Source: Thermohalobaculum sp965263335 (GTDB lineage Bacteria > Pseudomonadota > Alphaproteobacteria > Rhodobacterales > Rhodobacteraceae). From it: a stretch of DNA of 64,000 nt. This document shows positions 49,409 through 57,434 of this stretch, one piece after another (positions within the stretch are counted from its first letter, which is position 1; each line of letters starts with the position of its first letter). The translations under genes were made by a program, and so were the position numbers. Below the pieces are notes generated by a model. That model was not told the origin of the DNA and made no database searches. It saw only the letters and a program-made list of their open reading frames with translations. The stretch covers positions 3,720,001 to 3,784,000 of the forward strand of contig CBDHHE010000001.1 of NCBI GenBank assembly GCA_965263335.1. The letters run 5' to 3'.

Positions 49409-49909
49409 TCAGTCGGGCAGGAGGTCGGCGAACTCCGAGAAAACCGAAGCATAGGTGTCGCGCTTGAAGGGCACGATCCGTTCGATCAGTGCATCGTGGC
49501 GCATCCAGGTCCAGGCACGGAACTCCGGCTCTTCGGTTTCGATGTCGACATCCGCATCGGTGCCCAGGAAGCGAAAGGCGAACCAGCGCTGGGTCTGGCC
49601 GCGGTAACGCCCCTTCCAGATGCGCCCTGCGAGTTCCGGCGGCAGGTCGTAGTCGAGCCAGCGGGCGCTTTCGCGCAATAGCGCGACATGGTTCCGCCCG
49701 ACCCCGGTCTCCTCTGCAAGCTCTCGCAGGGCAGCGTTCTCGGCTGCTTCGCCCTTGTCGATCCCGCCCTGGGGCATCTGCCAGGCATCATCCGGATTGT
49801 CGATCCGCTGCCCGGCAAACACCAGTCCGTCGCTGTTGAGCAACATCACGCCGACACAGGGCCTGTACGGCAGCGCCGCGCCTGTGCCGGTGCGTTCCGG
49901 CGGGTTCAC
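49409..49909 (-). CDS. rppH: RNA pyrophosphohydrolase (Nudix)
   Basis: This enzyme removes pyrophosphate from mRNA 5' ends and so triggers decay. It has 166 residues from GTG 49909, whose bases overlap the ctpA stop (GTGA). YRPCVGVMLLNSDGLVFAGQ opens the fold, WQMPQGGIDKGE and AALRELAEETGVGRN give the complete Nudix box (G-x5-E-x7-R-E-x2-E-E-x-G), and LPPELAGRIWKGRYRGQTQR with WFAFRF is characteristic of RppH/NudH. EFRAWTWMRHDALIERIVPFK is the C-terminal consensus. Last gene of the six-gene leftward group. Confidence 0.94.
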   Translation of the reverse strand: MNPPERTGTGAALPYRPCVGVMLLNSDGLVFAGQRIDNPDDAWQMPQGGIDKGEAAENAALRELAEETGVGRNHVALLRESARWLDYDLPPELAGRIWKGRYRGQTQRWFAFRFLGTDADVDIETEEPEFRAWTWMRHDALIERIVPFKRDTYASVFSEFADLLPD

Positions 49910-51225
49910 TCGCCGGACTGGCTGTAGATGGCGAGACCCTCGAGCAAGTCCAGTGCGTAGGCCAGCTGGAAGTCCTCGGAGCGCAATTGGGCGGTCTGCT
50001 CGTGACGCGTACGCTCTTCCTCGAGTTGCTTCTGCTCGTCTTCGCTCAGGGTGTTCTCGAGGCTTCCACGAAGGTCCGCCTCGGAACGTGTGCGCCGGTT
50101 CGCTTCTTCCTCGGTCTCGGCAATCCGGCGCTCCTCGACCAGAATATCCGGCTCGATGCCAAGCGCCTGGATTGAGCGTCCCGACGGCGTGTAGTAGCGC
50201 GCCGTGGTCAGCTTCATCGCGCCCTTGTCGCCAAGCCGCATCACCGTCTGCACCGAACCCTTCCCAAAGCTTTTCGCGCCGAGAACGATCGCGCGGCGTT
50301 GGTCCTGCAGCGCGCCGGCAACGATTTCGGACGCCGAGGCCGAACCCTCATTGATCAGCACGACAAGCGGCTTTCCGTCCGTCAGGTCGCCCTTTCGGGC
50401 ATTCACCCGGTCCGCCTCGTCGAGGTCACGGCCCCGCGTCGAGACGATTTCACCCTTCTCCAGGAAGGCGTCCGAAACGGCAATCGCCTGGCTCAGAAGC
50501 CCGCCGGGATTGTTTCTCAGATCAACGATGTAGCCCTTGATCTTGTCGGCGCCGATTTCCTCACGCACGGATTCGATGCCGGCCTCGAGGTTGTCGTAGG
50601 TCTGTTCGTTGAACGTTGTGATCCGCAGGATGCCGATGTCGCCTTCAGCGCGGGCGCGCACCGCGCGGATCTTGATCACCGCGCGGGTGATCGTCACCTC
50701 GAAGGGTTCTTCCACACTTTCGCGGCTTATGGTGACGATGATGTCCGAGCCGACGGGTCCGCGCATCTTGTCGACGGCCTCGCTCAGGGTCAGGCCGAGC
50801 ACCGATTCGCCATCGATGTGGGTGACGAAGTCCCCGGCCTCGAGTCCGGCGTTCGCAGCGGGTGTTTCGTCTATCGGGGCAACGACCTTGACGAAGCCGT
50901 TCTCCATGGTGACCTCGATGCCGAGCCCACCGAACTCGCCCTTGGTCTGTTCGCGCATGTCCTGGAAATTGTCCGGCGCGAGATAGGCCGAATGAGGATC
51001 GAGCGACGACAACATGCCGTCAATCGCGGCTTCGATCAGCTCTTGCTCGTCGACCTCTTCCACATAGGACGCGCGCACGCGCTCGAAGATGTCTCCGAAG
51101 AGATCAAGATACTCGTAGGTGTTTCGAGCGGAATTGTCCTGCGCTGTCACCGAACTCACCAGCATCGGGACCATCGCCCCGATCGCCACACCCGTCAGCA
51201 TCGCCGTCGCCGTTTTGCGCATCAT
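49906..51225 (-). CDS. ctpA: C-terminal processing peptidase, S41 family
   Basis: This periplasmic serine protease has 439 residues from ATG 51225, overlapping the stop of the EnvC-like gene (ATGA), with AAGGGA seven bases upstream. The signal peptide is KTATAMLTGVAIGAMVPMLV. It has a PDZ domain at about 85-170 (GFVKVVAPIDETPAANAGLE, GDFVTHIDGESVLGLTL) and the peptidase core GDIGILRITTFNEQTYDNLE. YIVDLRNNPGGLLSQAIAVS follows, then the catalytic serine in LINEGSASASEIVAGALQD and the lysine in GAKSFGKGSVQTVMRL. The C-terminal part after 370 is charged and helical. It probably trims murein hydrolases or envelope proteins, together with the neighbouring EnvC-like protein. Confidence 0.93.
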   Translation of the reverse strand: MMRKTATAMLTGVAIGAMVPMLVSSVTAQDNSARNTYEYLDLFGDIFERVRASYVEEVDEQELIEAAIDGMLSSLDPHSAYLAPDNFQDMREQTKGEFGGLGIEVTMENGFVKVVAPIDETPAANAGLEAGDFVTHIDGESVLGLTLSEAVDKMRGPVGSDIIVTISRESVEEPFEVTITRAVIKIRAVRARAEGDIGILRITTFNEQTYDNLEAGIESVREEIGADKIKGYIVDLRNNPGGLLSQAIAVSDAFLEKGEIVSTRGRDLDEADRVNARKGDLTDGKPLVVLINEGSASASEIVAGALQDQRRAIVLGAKSFGKGSVQTVMRLGDKGAMKLTTARYYTPSGRSIQALGIEPDILVEERRIAETEEEANRRTRSEADLRGSLENTLSEDEQKQLEEERTRHEQTAQLRSEDFQLAYALDLLEGLAIYSQSGE

Positions 51226-52370
51226 TCTCTGGTCCCTTCGTCTGCGGGGTCGAGCCATGGGCCCGGTGCGATCGCCCGTCCACCATGCCTGAGTTCGAGA
51301 TATAGTGCCTTTCTGGGGATCTGATCATGATCCGCTGAGGCTTCAAGTAAAAATTCCTCCAGAGGTGGCAAAGCACCGCCCATGTCGCCCAGCCGGTGCC
51401 CCCGAACCACGCTTTCGCCGATTGTTCGGTCGAGTCGTCCAAGTCCTGCCAGGATGAGCAGGCTGCCATTTTCCGGCTCGAGGATCAGCACAAGGCCCAG
51501 ATCCGCCAGCGGACCTGCGAAACGAACGGTGCCGTGCCATGGCGCGACCACCTGAGCGAAAGCGCTGGTCTCGATGGTCATGCCATTCTCACCACCGCCA
51601 GGGGCATCTGGCAAGCCCTTGATCACTTTGCCGTGAACCGGCCAGCGGAGCTTGCCACGGGCATCGAGAAAGCTTGCGCGCCCTGCAGACGTCGTTGTCA
51701 GCACCGGGCGCTGTCCCAGTTGCGCCGCGACCCCGCCGAGACCTCTGCCCCCGGCAGCGGCGTCACGCGCCTGCGCCTTGAGTGCATCCAATGCAGGTGC
51801 AGAGGCCGGTTGGCGCTCCCTGAGCGTACGGATCGCGTTGGCACGCAGGTGCTGGTAGCGTGCGAGCGCCGATTGGCCTTCCGCGCGGATCCGGTCTTGT
51901 TCGGCGCGGATCTCGTCCAGCACGGACAAACGGTCCCGCAGGACTTTGGCTCGTGCGTCCAATGCCGGGCCCACCGCCGTCATAAGCATGGCGGCGCGGG
52001 CCGCATCGAGCGGGTTGGCGATATGTGCCTGAAGAGCGGTCTCGGGCGCACGCGCGAGGTTCTGGAGCATCGCGACGTCCAGCGCGGTTTCGAGGCTTTG
52101 CTCAGTCAGGACAGACCGGATGCGGTTTGATTTCTCTGCCAGCCGGGCCATCGCTCGCATGTGCAACCCCAAAGCACCCTCATAAGCGTCGATCCCGTTG
52201 GTGAGCGCCAGAAGCAGCTCGTCGGAGGTCTCGGCATCTTCGAGTGCTGCCTCCGCCTTCGTGATCGCCACGGCAACCCGGGCCTTCTCGGTTTCATCTT
52301 CCTCTGCGATCGTCGGCGTTGCGGATGGGATCGCCAGGGCAACAACGAGGGCGCAAAGGAGCTGTTTCAC
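51222..52370 (-). CDS. EnvC-like murein hydrolase activator with degenerate LytM domain
   Basis: The protein has 382 residues from GTG 52370, which overlaps the gpmI stop (GTGA). The signal peptide is KQLLCALVVALAIPSATPTIA. A long helical, coiled-coil-like region (about 25-215, rich in A, R, E and L) follows, as in EnvC. The C-terminal LytM fold (WPVHGKVIKGLPDAPGGGEN, WHGTVRFAGPLADLGLVLIL, ALYLELRHGGRAIAPGPWL) lacks the zinc ligands: GMTIE stands for H-x-x-x-D, and YLE stands for H-x-H. It is therefore likely a non-catalytic activator of an amidase at the division septum. The position between gpmI and ctpA is the usual one in alphaproteobacteria. Confidence 0.85.
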   Translation of the reverse strand: MKQLLCALVVALAIPSATPTIAEEDETEKARVAVAITKAEAALEDAETSDELLLALTNGIDAYEGALGLHMRAMARLAEKSNRIRSVLTEQSLETALDVAMLQNLARAPETALQAHIANPLDAARAAMLMTAVGPALDARAKVLRDRLSVLDEIRAEQDRIRAEGQSALARYQHLRANAIRTLRERQPASAPALDALKAQARDAAAGGRGLGGVAAQLGQRPVLTTTSAGRASFLDARGKLRWPVHGKVIKGLPDAPGGGENGMTIETSAFAQVVAPWHGTVRFAGPLADLGLVLILEPENGSLLILAGLGRLDRTIGESVVRGHRLGDMGGALPPLEEFLLEASADHDQIPRKALYLELRHGGRAIAPGPWLDPADEGTRE

Positions 52371-53929
52371 TGCGCATCACCTGCTTCGGCGGCAACCAAC
52401 AGGCTCTTGCCGGTCATCTCAGGGGGCACTTGCAGGCCCATGAGTGAAAGCAGTGTCGGTGCGAGATCGGCAAGACGCCCGTCACGCAAGCGCGCATTGG
52501 TCGCCTCGCTCCCATGCTCGACGAGGATCACTGGCACCAGGTTGGTCGTGTGTGCCGTGTGCGGTCCACCCGTTGACGGGTCGATCATCATCTCGCAGTT
52601 GCCATGGTCGGCGGTCACGAGCATCGCACCGCCCGTAGCCTCGAGCGCTTCGAGCGCCTTCGAGAGCCCCGTATCCACTGCTTCGCAGGCGGCGATCGCC
52701 GCTTCAAGCGAGCCGGTGTGTCCGACCATGTCGGGATTGGCGAAATTCACCACGATCAGGTCATGCTTGGCCTTCACCGCCTCGACAAGGTGTTCGGTCA
52801 CCTCGCCCGCTGACATCTCGGGCTGCAGATCGTAGGTCCGCACCTTGGGGCTCGGCGCCATGCAACGCTCTTCGCCCGGGTCAGGGGTCTCGATGCCGCC
52901 GTTCAGGAAAAACGTAACGTGCGGGTACTTTTCGGTCTCGGCCAACCGGAACTGGCGCAAGCCATGCGAGGCCACCCATTCGCCGAGCGTGTTGACGATC
53001 TCCTGCGGTGCGAACATCGCTGGGATCAAAGGGTCGAGGACGTCGGAGTAGCTGACCATGCCCAGCGTGGCGGCGAAGGTGCAGAAGCGGTCACGCACAG
53101 CGTCGGCCGCATCGAACTCCTCGATCAGAAAGGCAGACAGCAACTCGCGTGCCCGGTCCGCCCGGAAGTTGGCACACAACAGCCCATCCGCGGAGGAGGC
53201 CACGCCGGTGTAGTCGCCGATCCGGGTCGGCTCGATGAACTCGTCGGTCTCGCCTCGAGCATATGCTGCATCGATGGCCGCGATCGCGCCGTTCTCATGA
53301 TGGCCCGTGCCATCGGCGATCACCGCCCAGGCCCGGCGCACGCGGTCCCAGCGCTTGTCGCGGTCCATTGCGTAGAACCGGCCCGAGACGGTCGCGACCC
53401 GAACGCCCCGCATCGAGGAAATGTCGTTCAGCAGTTGCAGCATCGCATCGCGTCCCGAGGTGGGTGCCACGTCGCGCCCGTCCATGAACGCATGGATGTT
53501 GACGGGAATGCCGACTTCGGACAGCGCCAGCGCCAGCGCCGATACGTGGCGTTGATGCGAGTGTACACCGCCTGCACTGATCAGGCCCATCAGATGCACG
53601 GCACCGCCGCTGTCGCGCATCCGTGTCATGAAGGCGACCAGCTCGGCGTTTGAAAAGAAGCTGCCGTCCTCGATGGCCCGGTTGATGCGCGGCAGGTCCA
53701 TCCAGACAACACGCCCGGCGCCGATGTTGGTGTGGCCCACCTCGGAATTGCCGATCTGTCCGGGAGGCAGGCCGACATCCTCACCGCTTGCCGACAACTG
53801 CGCCGAGGGGCACTCCGCCATCAGACGGTCGAATGTCGGCGTGTGCGCCAGCAACGGCGCGTTGCCCTCGCGATCGGCTCGGTTGCCCCAGCCGTCGAGA
53901 ATGCAAAGAACAACGGGCTTGAGAGGCAT
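52367..53929 (-). CDS. gpmI: 2,3-bisphosphoglycerate-independent phosphoglycerate mutase
   Basis: This glycolytic and gluconeogenic enzyme interconverts 3- and 2-phosphoglycerate using two manganese ions. It has 520 residues from ATG 53929, with GGAGAT five bases upstream. VVLCILDGWGNRADREGNA carries the first metal aspartate, and the phosphorylated serine is in GQIGNSEVGHTNIGAGRVV near residue 62. NIHAFMDGRDVAPTSGRD, GRFYAMDRDKRWDRVRRA, FANPDMVGHTGSLEAAIAAC and LVTADHGNCEMMIDPSTGG supply the rest of the active site. Complete length. Confidence 0.96.
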   Translation of the reverse strand: MPLKPVVLCILDGWGNRADREGNAPLLAHTPTFDRLMAECPSAQLSASGEDVGLPPGQIGNSEVGHTNIGAGRVVWMDLPRINRAIEDGSFFSNAELVAFMTRMRDSGGAVHLMGLISAGGVHSHQRHVSALALALSEVGIPVNIHAFMDGRDVAPTSGRDAMLQLLNDISSMRGVRVATVSGRFYAMDRDKRWDRVRRAWAVIADGTGHHENGAIAAIDAAYARGETDEFIEPTRIGDYTGVASSADGLLCANFRADRARELLSAFLIEEFDAADAVRDRFCTFAATLGMVSYSDVLDPLIPAMFAPQEIVNTLGEWVASHGLRQFRLAETEKYPHVTFFLNGGIETPDPGEERCMAPSPKVRTYDLQPEMSAGEVTEHLVEAVKAKHDLIVVNFANPDMVGHTGSLEAAIAACEAVDTGLSKALEALEATGGAMLVTADHGNCEMMIDPSTGGPHTAHTTNLVPVILVEHGSEATNARLRDGRLADLAPTLLSLMGLQVPPEMTGKSLLVAAEAGDAQ

Positions 53930-54000
53930 CCGATCTCCATGGTGAACACCCGCAGCGTGTAGCCCGCAGGGGCCCGGCTCGCAAGCGTGACGCGTCCGGC

Positions 54001-54471
54001 TCAGGCGCGGTGATAGGGCGTGCCGGCCAGAATGCTGCAGGCACGGTAGATTTGCTCGGCCAACATGACGCGGGCCAGCATGTGGGGCCAGACCATCGAG
54101 CCGAATGAAATGCGCCGGGGCACGCTTTGGCGCAGGGCCTCCGAGTGGCCATCGGCCCCACCGATCAGAAAAACGATCTCGGAACAGCCGCGATCTCGTT
54201 CGCGCGCGAGCAGTGCTGCGAATTCCGGGCTTGTGAGAGCGTCGCCGCGTTCGTCAAGCGCGATGGCAACCGCGTCCGGCGGCACGCTGGCGATCAATCG
54301 GTCGGACTGTGTCCGCTGGTCCGGTGACTTGCGCTCATCGCACTCCTCGACGGAGATCGGCGAAAGCGCATGCTGCCGCCCGATCCGCGCCGCCTGCGCG
54401 ATGTAGTGATCGACGAGTTCCTTCTCGGGGCCGGGCTTCAAGCGCCCGACCGCCGCAATTGTCAGCTTCAA
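54001..54471 (-). CDS. rlmH: 23S rRNA (pseudouridine1915-N3)-methyltransferase
   Basis: This SPOUT-fold enzyme modifies helix 69 of 23S rRNA on the assembled ribosome. It has 156 residues from TTG 54471, the codon required by the family start M-K-L-T-I-A-A-V-G. It begins 6 bases after the rsfS stop, so it is probably coupled. ALDERGDALTSPEFAALLAR near residue 72, IVFLIGGADGHSEALRQS near 100 (the trefoil knot) and MVWPHMLARVMLAEQIYRA near 125, then GTPYHRA at the C-terminus, are the complete RlmH signature. Confidence 0.95.
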   Translation of the reverse strand: MKLTIAAVGRLKPGPEKELVDHYIAQAARIGRQHALSPISVEECDERKSPDQRTQSDRLIASVPPDAVAIALDERGDALTSPEFAALLARERDRGCSEIVFLIGGADGHSEALRQSVPRRISFGSMVWPHMLARVMLAEQIYRACSILAGTPYHRA

Positions 54472-54477
54472 TGGCTG

Positions 54478-54846
54478 TCAGAGTGCCGATGCAGGGCGGG
54501 CCTTGCTGTCCGGCACAGTCATCCACATTTTCTCAAGCTGATAGAACTCTCGCACTTCGGGACGGAAGATGTGGACGATCACGTCGCCCGCATCGATCAG
54601 AACCCAGTCGGCGGTGTCCTTGCCCTCGCATCGAGCAATGATCCCGGCTTCGTGCTTCAGCCGGTCGATCAGCTTTTCGCTGAGCGCACCGACATGACGT
54701 GACGACCGCCCCGAGGCCACGATCATGATGTCGGCTTCGGATGACTTCCCGTCGAGGTCGATCGACACGACCTCGTTGGCGCCATCTTCGTCCAGCGATG
54801 ATAGAATGAGGGTGTGGAGCGTATTGCTCTCGGGTTTGTCAGCCAT
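54478..54846 (-). CDS. rsfS: ribosomal silencing factor RsfS (Iojap family)
   Basis: This protein binds uL14 and blocks subunit joining when nutrients are scarce. It has 122 residues from ATG 54846 (MADKPESNTLHTLILSSLDE); a TTG at 54891 would add 15 residues. VVSIDLDGKSSEADIMIVAS, GRSSRHVGALSEKLIDRLK and ADWVLIDAGDVIVHIFRPEV match RsfS, and REFYQLEKMW near the C-terminus is the usual ending. Gene order rsfS-rlmH-gpmI is standard in alphaproteobacteria. The nadD gene often found upstream is absent. Confidence 0.93.
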   Translation of the reverse strand: MADKPESNTLHTLILSSLDEDGANEVVSIDLDGKSSEADIMIVASGRSSRHVGALSEKLIDRLKHEAGIIARCEGKDTADWVLIDAGDVIVHIFRPEVREFYQLEKMWMTVPDSKARPASAL

Positions 54847-55058
54847 GTCTGCATGCGCATTGACCGGCAGACGAGCACCTCCGGTGCTCAAAGCGACCTG
54901 TTCGCTCAGAACGAGTCCTCCGTTGGCGAGCCGGCTGATGCGGGATGCACCAACCTCGTGGCTCTTCTCACATGGATAAGTTAGTGGAAAACTATGACAG
55001 CCACAAGAATACCAGCTGAACTTGCCTGGAATGTGAGCAATGCCTGCCGGATGGTCGA

Positions 55059-55084
55059 GACGCTCCGGTGACGTCCGGAGCGTC
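55059..55084 (-). terminator. hairpin after ilvE
   Basis: GACGCTCCGG (55059-55068), six-base loop, CCGGAGCGTC (55075-55084) is a perfect ten-base stem starting 9 bases beyond the ilvE stop. No T run follows in the leftward direction. The rest of 54847-55058 holds no feature I can support. Confidence 0.62.
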
Positions 55085-55092
55085 CTGTCTGG

Positions 55093-55974
55093 TCAGTGGT
55101 TGCCGCGCACAATACGCTCGTAATCCGTGGCGATGTCCCGTGCGAGTGCGCCGACCTCGAAGTTGTAGGGACCGATTTCGCCAACGGGAGTGACCTCCGC
55201 TGCGGTCCCGGTCAGCCAGCACTGCTGAAAGCTCTCCAGCTCGTCCGGCATGATGTGGCGCTCGTGCACGGCAACTCCGCGGTCGCGCAGCATGCCCATG
55301 ACGGTCTGTCGCGTGATCCCGTCGAGGAAGCAATCGGGCAGCGGTGAGTGCACCTCGCCGTCACGCTCGAAGAAGATGTTGGCGCCTGTCGCTTCCGCCA
55401 CATAGCCGCGATAATCCATCATCAGCGCATCCGAGCAGCCCTTCGCTTCGGCGGCGTGCTTGGACATCGTGCAGATCATGTAAAGCCCGGACGCCTTTGC
55501 CTTGCACGGGATGGTCTCGGGGCTGGGGCGCTTCCACTTCGAGATGTCGAGTTTGGCACCTTTCAGCTTGGCGTCCCCGTAGTAGGCGCCCCATTCCCAG
55601 GTCGCGACCGCCATTCGGATCGGGTTGCGCGCAGACGCTACCCCCATATCCGGCCCGGAACCGCGCCATGCCACGACCCGGACGTAGGCGTCCGACAGCT
55701 TGTTGGCCCGCATCGTGGCTTCTTTGGCAGCCTCGATCTCCTCGACCGAGTACGGGATCGGAATGTCCATTTGCTTGCCGGACTCGATCAGCCGCGCCGA
55801 GTGCTCCTCGGACTTGAAGATCCGTCCGCCATAGGCTCGCTCGCCCTCGAACACGCAGGAGCCGTAGTGCAGGCCATGGGTCAATACGTGTACGTTCGCC
55901 TGCCGCCAGTCGACAAGATTGCCGTCCATCCAGATGAAGCCATCCTGGTCATCATAGCTGCTGCTCGGCGACAT
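55093..55974 (-). CDS. ilvE: branched-chain amino acid aminotransferase
   Basis: This PLP enzyme makes the last step of leucine, isoleucine and valine synthesis. It has 293 residues from ATG 55974, with GGAGAG four bases upstream; in-frame codons up to 56079 lie before that site. FIWMDGNLVDWRQANVHVLT and GLHYGSCVFEGERAY begin the fold. The PLP lysine is in IPCKAKASGLYMIC near residue 155, SDALMMDYRGYVAEATGANI gives the cofactor contacts, and GITRQTVMGMLRDRGVAVHE and CWLTGTAAEVTPVGEIG complete it. It is a stand-alone gene, divergent from petP. Confidence 0.94.
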   Translation of the reverse strand: MSPSSSYDDQDGFIWMDGNLVDWRQANVHVLTHGLHYGSCVFEGERAYGGRIFKSEEHSARLIESGKQMDIPIPYSVEEIEAAKEATMRANKLSDAYVRVVAWRGSGPDMGVASARNPIRMAVATWEWGAYYGDAKLKGAKLDISKWKRPSPETIPCKAKASGLYMICTMSKHAAEAKGCSDALMMDYRGYVAEATGANIFFERDGEVHSPLPDCFLDGITRQTVMGMLRDRGVAVHERHIMPDELESFQQCWLTGTAAEVTPVGEIGPYNFEVGALARDIATDYERIVRGNH

Positions 55975-56148
55975 AGCGCTCTCCCGCTCCAGATACCCGC
56001 GCGCTGCGAGGTTCGAAAATTTCGTCTGATGGAGGGTATTCGACAGAATATTCCCCTTCACTGTGGGTTCGGGTAACATCGCCCTTGAGAACAGTCAATA
56101 AGGCTGACATAATTCGTGACTGAAGCGGGGGATCAACAGGGAGCTGTG

Positions 56149-56673
56149 ATGCAAAGGGCACCAAACGGCCGGTCACACAACACAGCCGGACCTGACAGGC
56201 TGCTGTTTCTGACCGACGAGCAGCTTCGACAGGGCATTGAACTGATGTTCTTCGCATATCGCGACTTCACGTCCGACCCCGATCAGGTCCTCGCGAAACG
56301 GGGGTATGGACGGGCGCATCACCGGGCGGTTCACTTCATCAAGCGACGGCCGGGCATCTCGATCGCTGGCCTTCTCGATATCCTCCAGGTCACCAAGCAG
56401 TCCCTGAACCGCGTGCTGCGACAGTTGATCGAAGACGGGCTGGTGGTGAGCGCGACCGGTGACCGGGACCGCCGCCAGCGTCAGCTCCACCTGAGCCCAG
56501 CGGGCGAGGCGCTGGAACACGAGCTCTCGGAACTGCAGCGAGACCGTGTCCGCCGGGCTTACCGCACCGCGGGTCCAGAGGCTGTGGCCGGGTTTCGCCT
56601 GGTGCTAGAACAAATGATCGATGAGGACGACCGGGCCAGTGTACTTTCGCTCGTTGAGCGGGACACATCATGA
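56149..56673 (+). CDS. petP: MarR-family transcriptional regulator, PetP-like
   Basis: The protein has 174 residues from ATG 56149, with AGGGAG five bases upstream; GTG 56116 is in frame but lacks a site. The winged helix-turn-helix is HHRAVHFIKRRPGISIAGLL, ILQVTKQSLNRVLRQLIEDG, and GDRDRRQRQLHLSPAGEALE, the MarR wing. The order MarR gene, then OmpR-type regulator overlapping by four bases, is that of petP-petR of Rhodobacter capsulatus, required there for growth by photosynthesis and respiration. The symbol is by gene order and similarity in type; no petABC genes are in the window. Confidence 0.8.
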   Translation: MQRAPNGRSHNTAGPDRLLFLTDEQLRQGIELMFFAYRDFTSDPDQVLAKRGYGRAHHRAVHFIKRRPGISIAGLLDILQVTKQSLNRVLRQLIEDGLVVSATGDRDRRQRQLHLSPAGEALEHELSELQRDRVRRAYRTAGPEAVAGFRLVLEQMIDEDDRASVLSLVERDTS

Positions 56674-57377
56674 CCGATGGCTCGGCGCCTGCGCACGTTC
56701 TGGTCGTTGACGATGATCAGCGCATTCGGGACCTGCTGAAGCGGTTCCTGGCGCGCAACACCTACCTCGTCACGACCGCGCGTGACGCCGCGCATGCCAG
56801 CCGCTTGCTCGAATTCATGAGCTTCGATCTCCTGGTGGTCGATGTGATGATGCCGGGCGAGGACGGATTCTCCTTTACCCGGCGTGTCCGCACCGAGGTG
56901 AACGCGCCGATCCTTCTCCTGACGGCACGGGGCGAAACCGACGATCGGATAACCGGGCTCGAGGCCGGAGCAGACGACTACCTGGCCAAGCCGTTCGAGC
57001 CGCGTGAGCTTCTGCTGCGCATTTCGGCCATCCTGCGCCGTGCGTTGCCGCCGCAGCCCCAGACCGAGCCGCCGAGCCGTCTGACCCTGGGTGAGACCTC
57101 CTATGACATCCGGCGCGGAGAGCTGATGCGGGGAGATGATTCGGTGCGCCTGACGTCGACCGAGCAGGCCCTGATGCGGGTGTTCTCCCGTCAACCGAAC
57201 GAGCCTGTGAGCCGGACCCGGCTTGCCGAGGAACTGGGCGGTACGGAAGGCGACGTGCAGGAACGTGCAGTGGATGTGCAGATCACCCGATTGCGGCGCA
57301 AGATCGAAGTCGATCCGAAGAACCCGCGTTACCTGCAGACCGTGCGCGGCGCGGGGTACATGCTGACACCGGACTGA
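56670..57377 (+). CDS. petR: OmpR-family response regulator, PetR-like
   Basis: The protein has 235 residues from ATG 56670, overlapping the petP stop (ATGA). The receiver domain has the acidic pair in VLVVDDDQRIRDLLKRFLAR, the phospho-acceptor aspartate in FDLLVVDVMMPGEDGFSF near residue 58, the threonine in ILLLTARGE and the lysine in DDYLAKPFEPRELLLR. The C-terminal winged helix is VRLTSTEQALMRVFSRQPNE and VDVQITRLRRKIEVDPKNPR, then YLQTVRGAGYML. No cognate kinase gene is adjacent, as with PetR in Rhodobacter. Confidence 0.88.
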   Translation: MTDGSAPAHVLVVDDDQRIRDLLKRFLARNTYLVTTARDAAHASRLLEFMSFDLLVVDVMMPGEDGFSFTRRVRTEVNAPILLLTARGETDDRITGLEAGADDYLAKPFEPRELLLRISAILRRALPPQPQTEPPSRLTLGETSYDIRRGELMRGDDSVRLTSTEQALMRVFSRQPNEPVSRTRLAEELGGTEGDVQERAVDVQITRLRRKIEVDPKNPRYLQTVRGAGYMLTPD

Positions 57378-57434
57378 GGCCGGAGTTGGAATCGTGCGCT
57401 TCCCTTGCCCGGGTTAATGTTGCTAGATAGGCAG

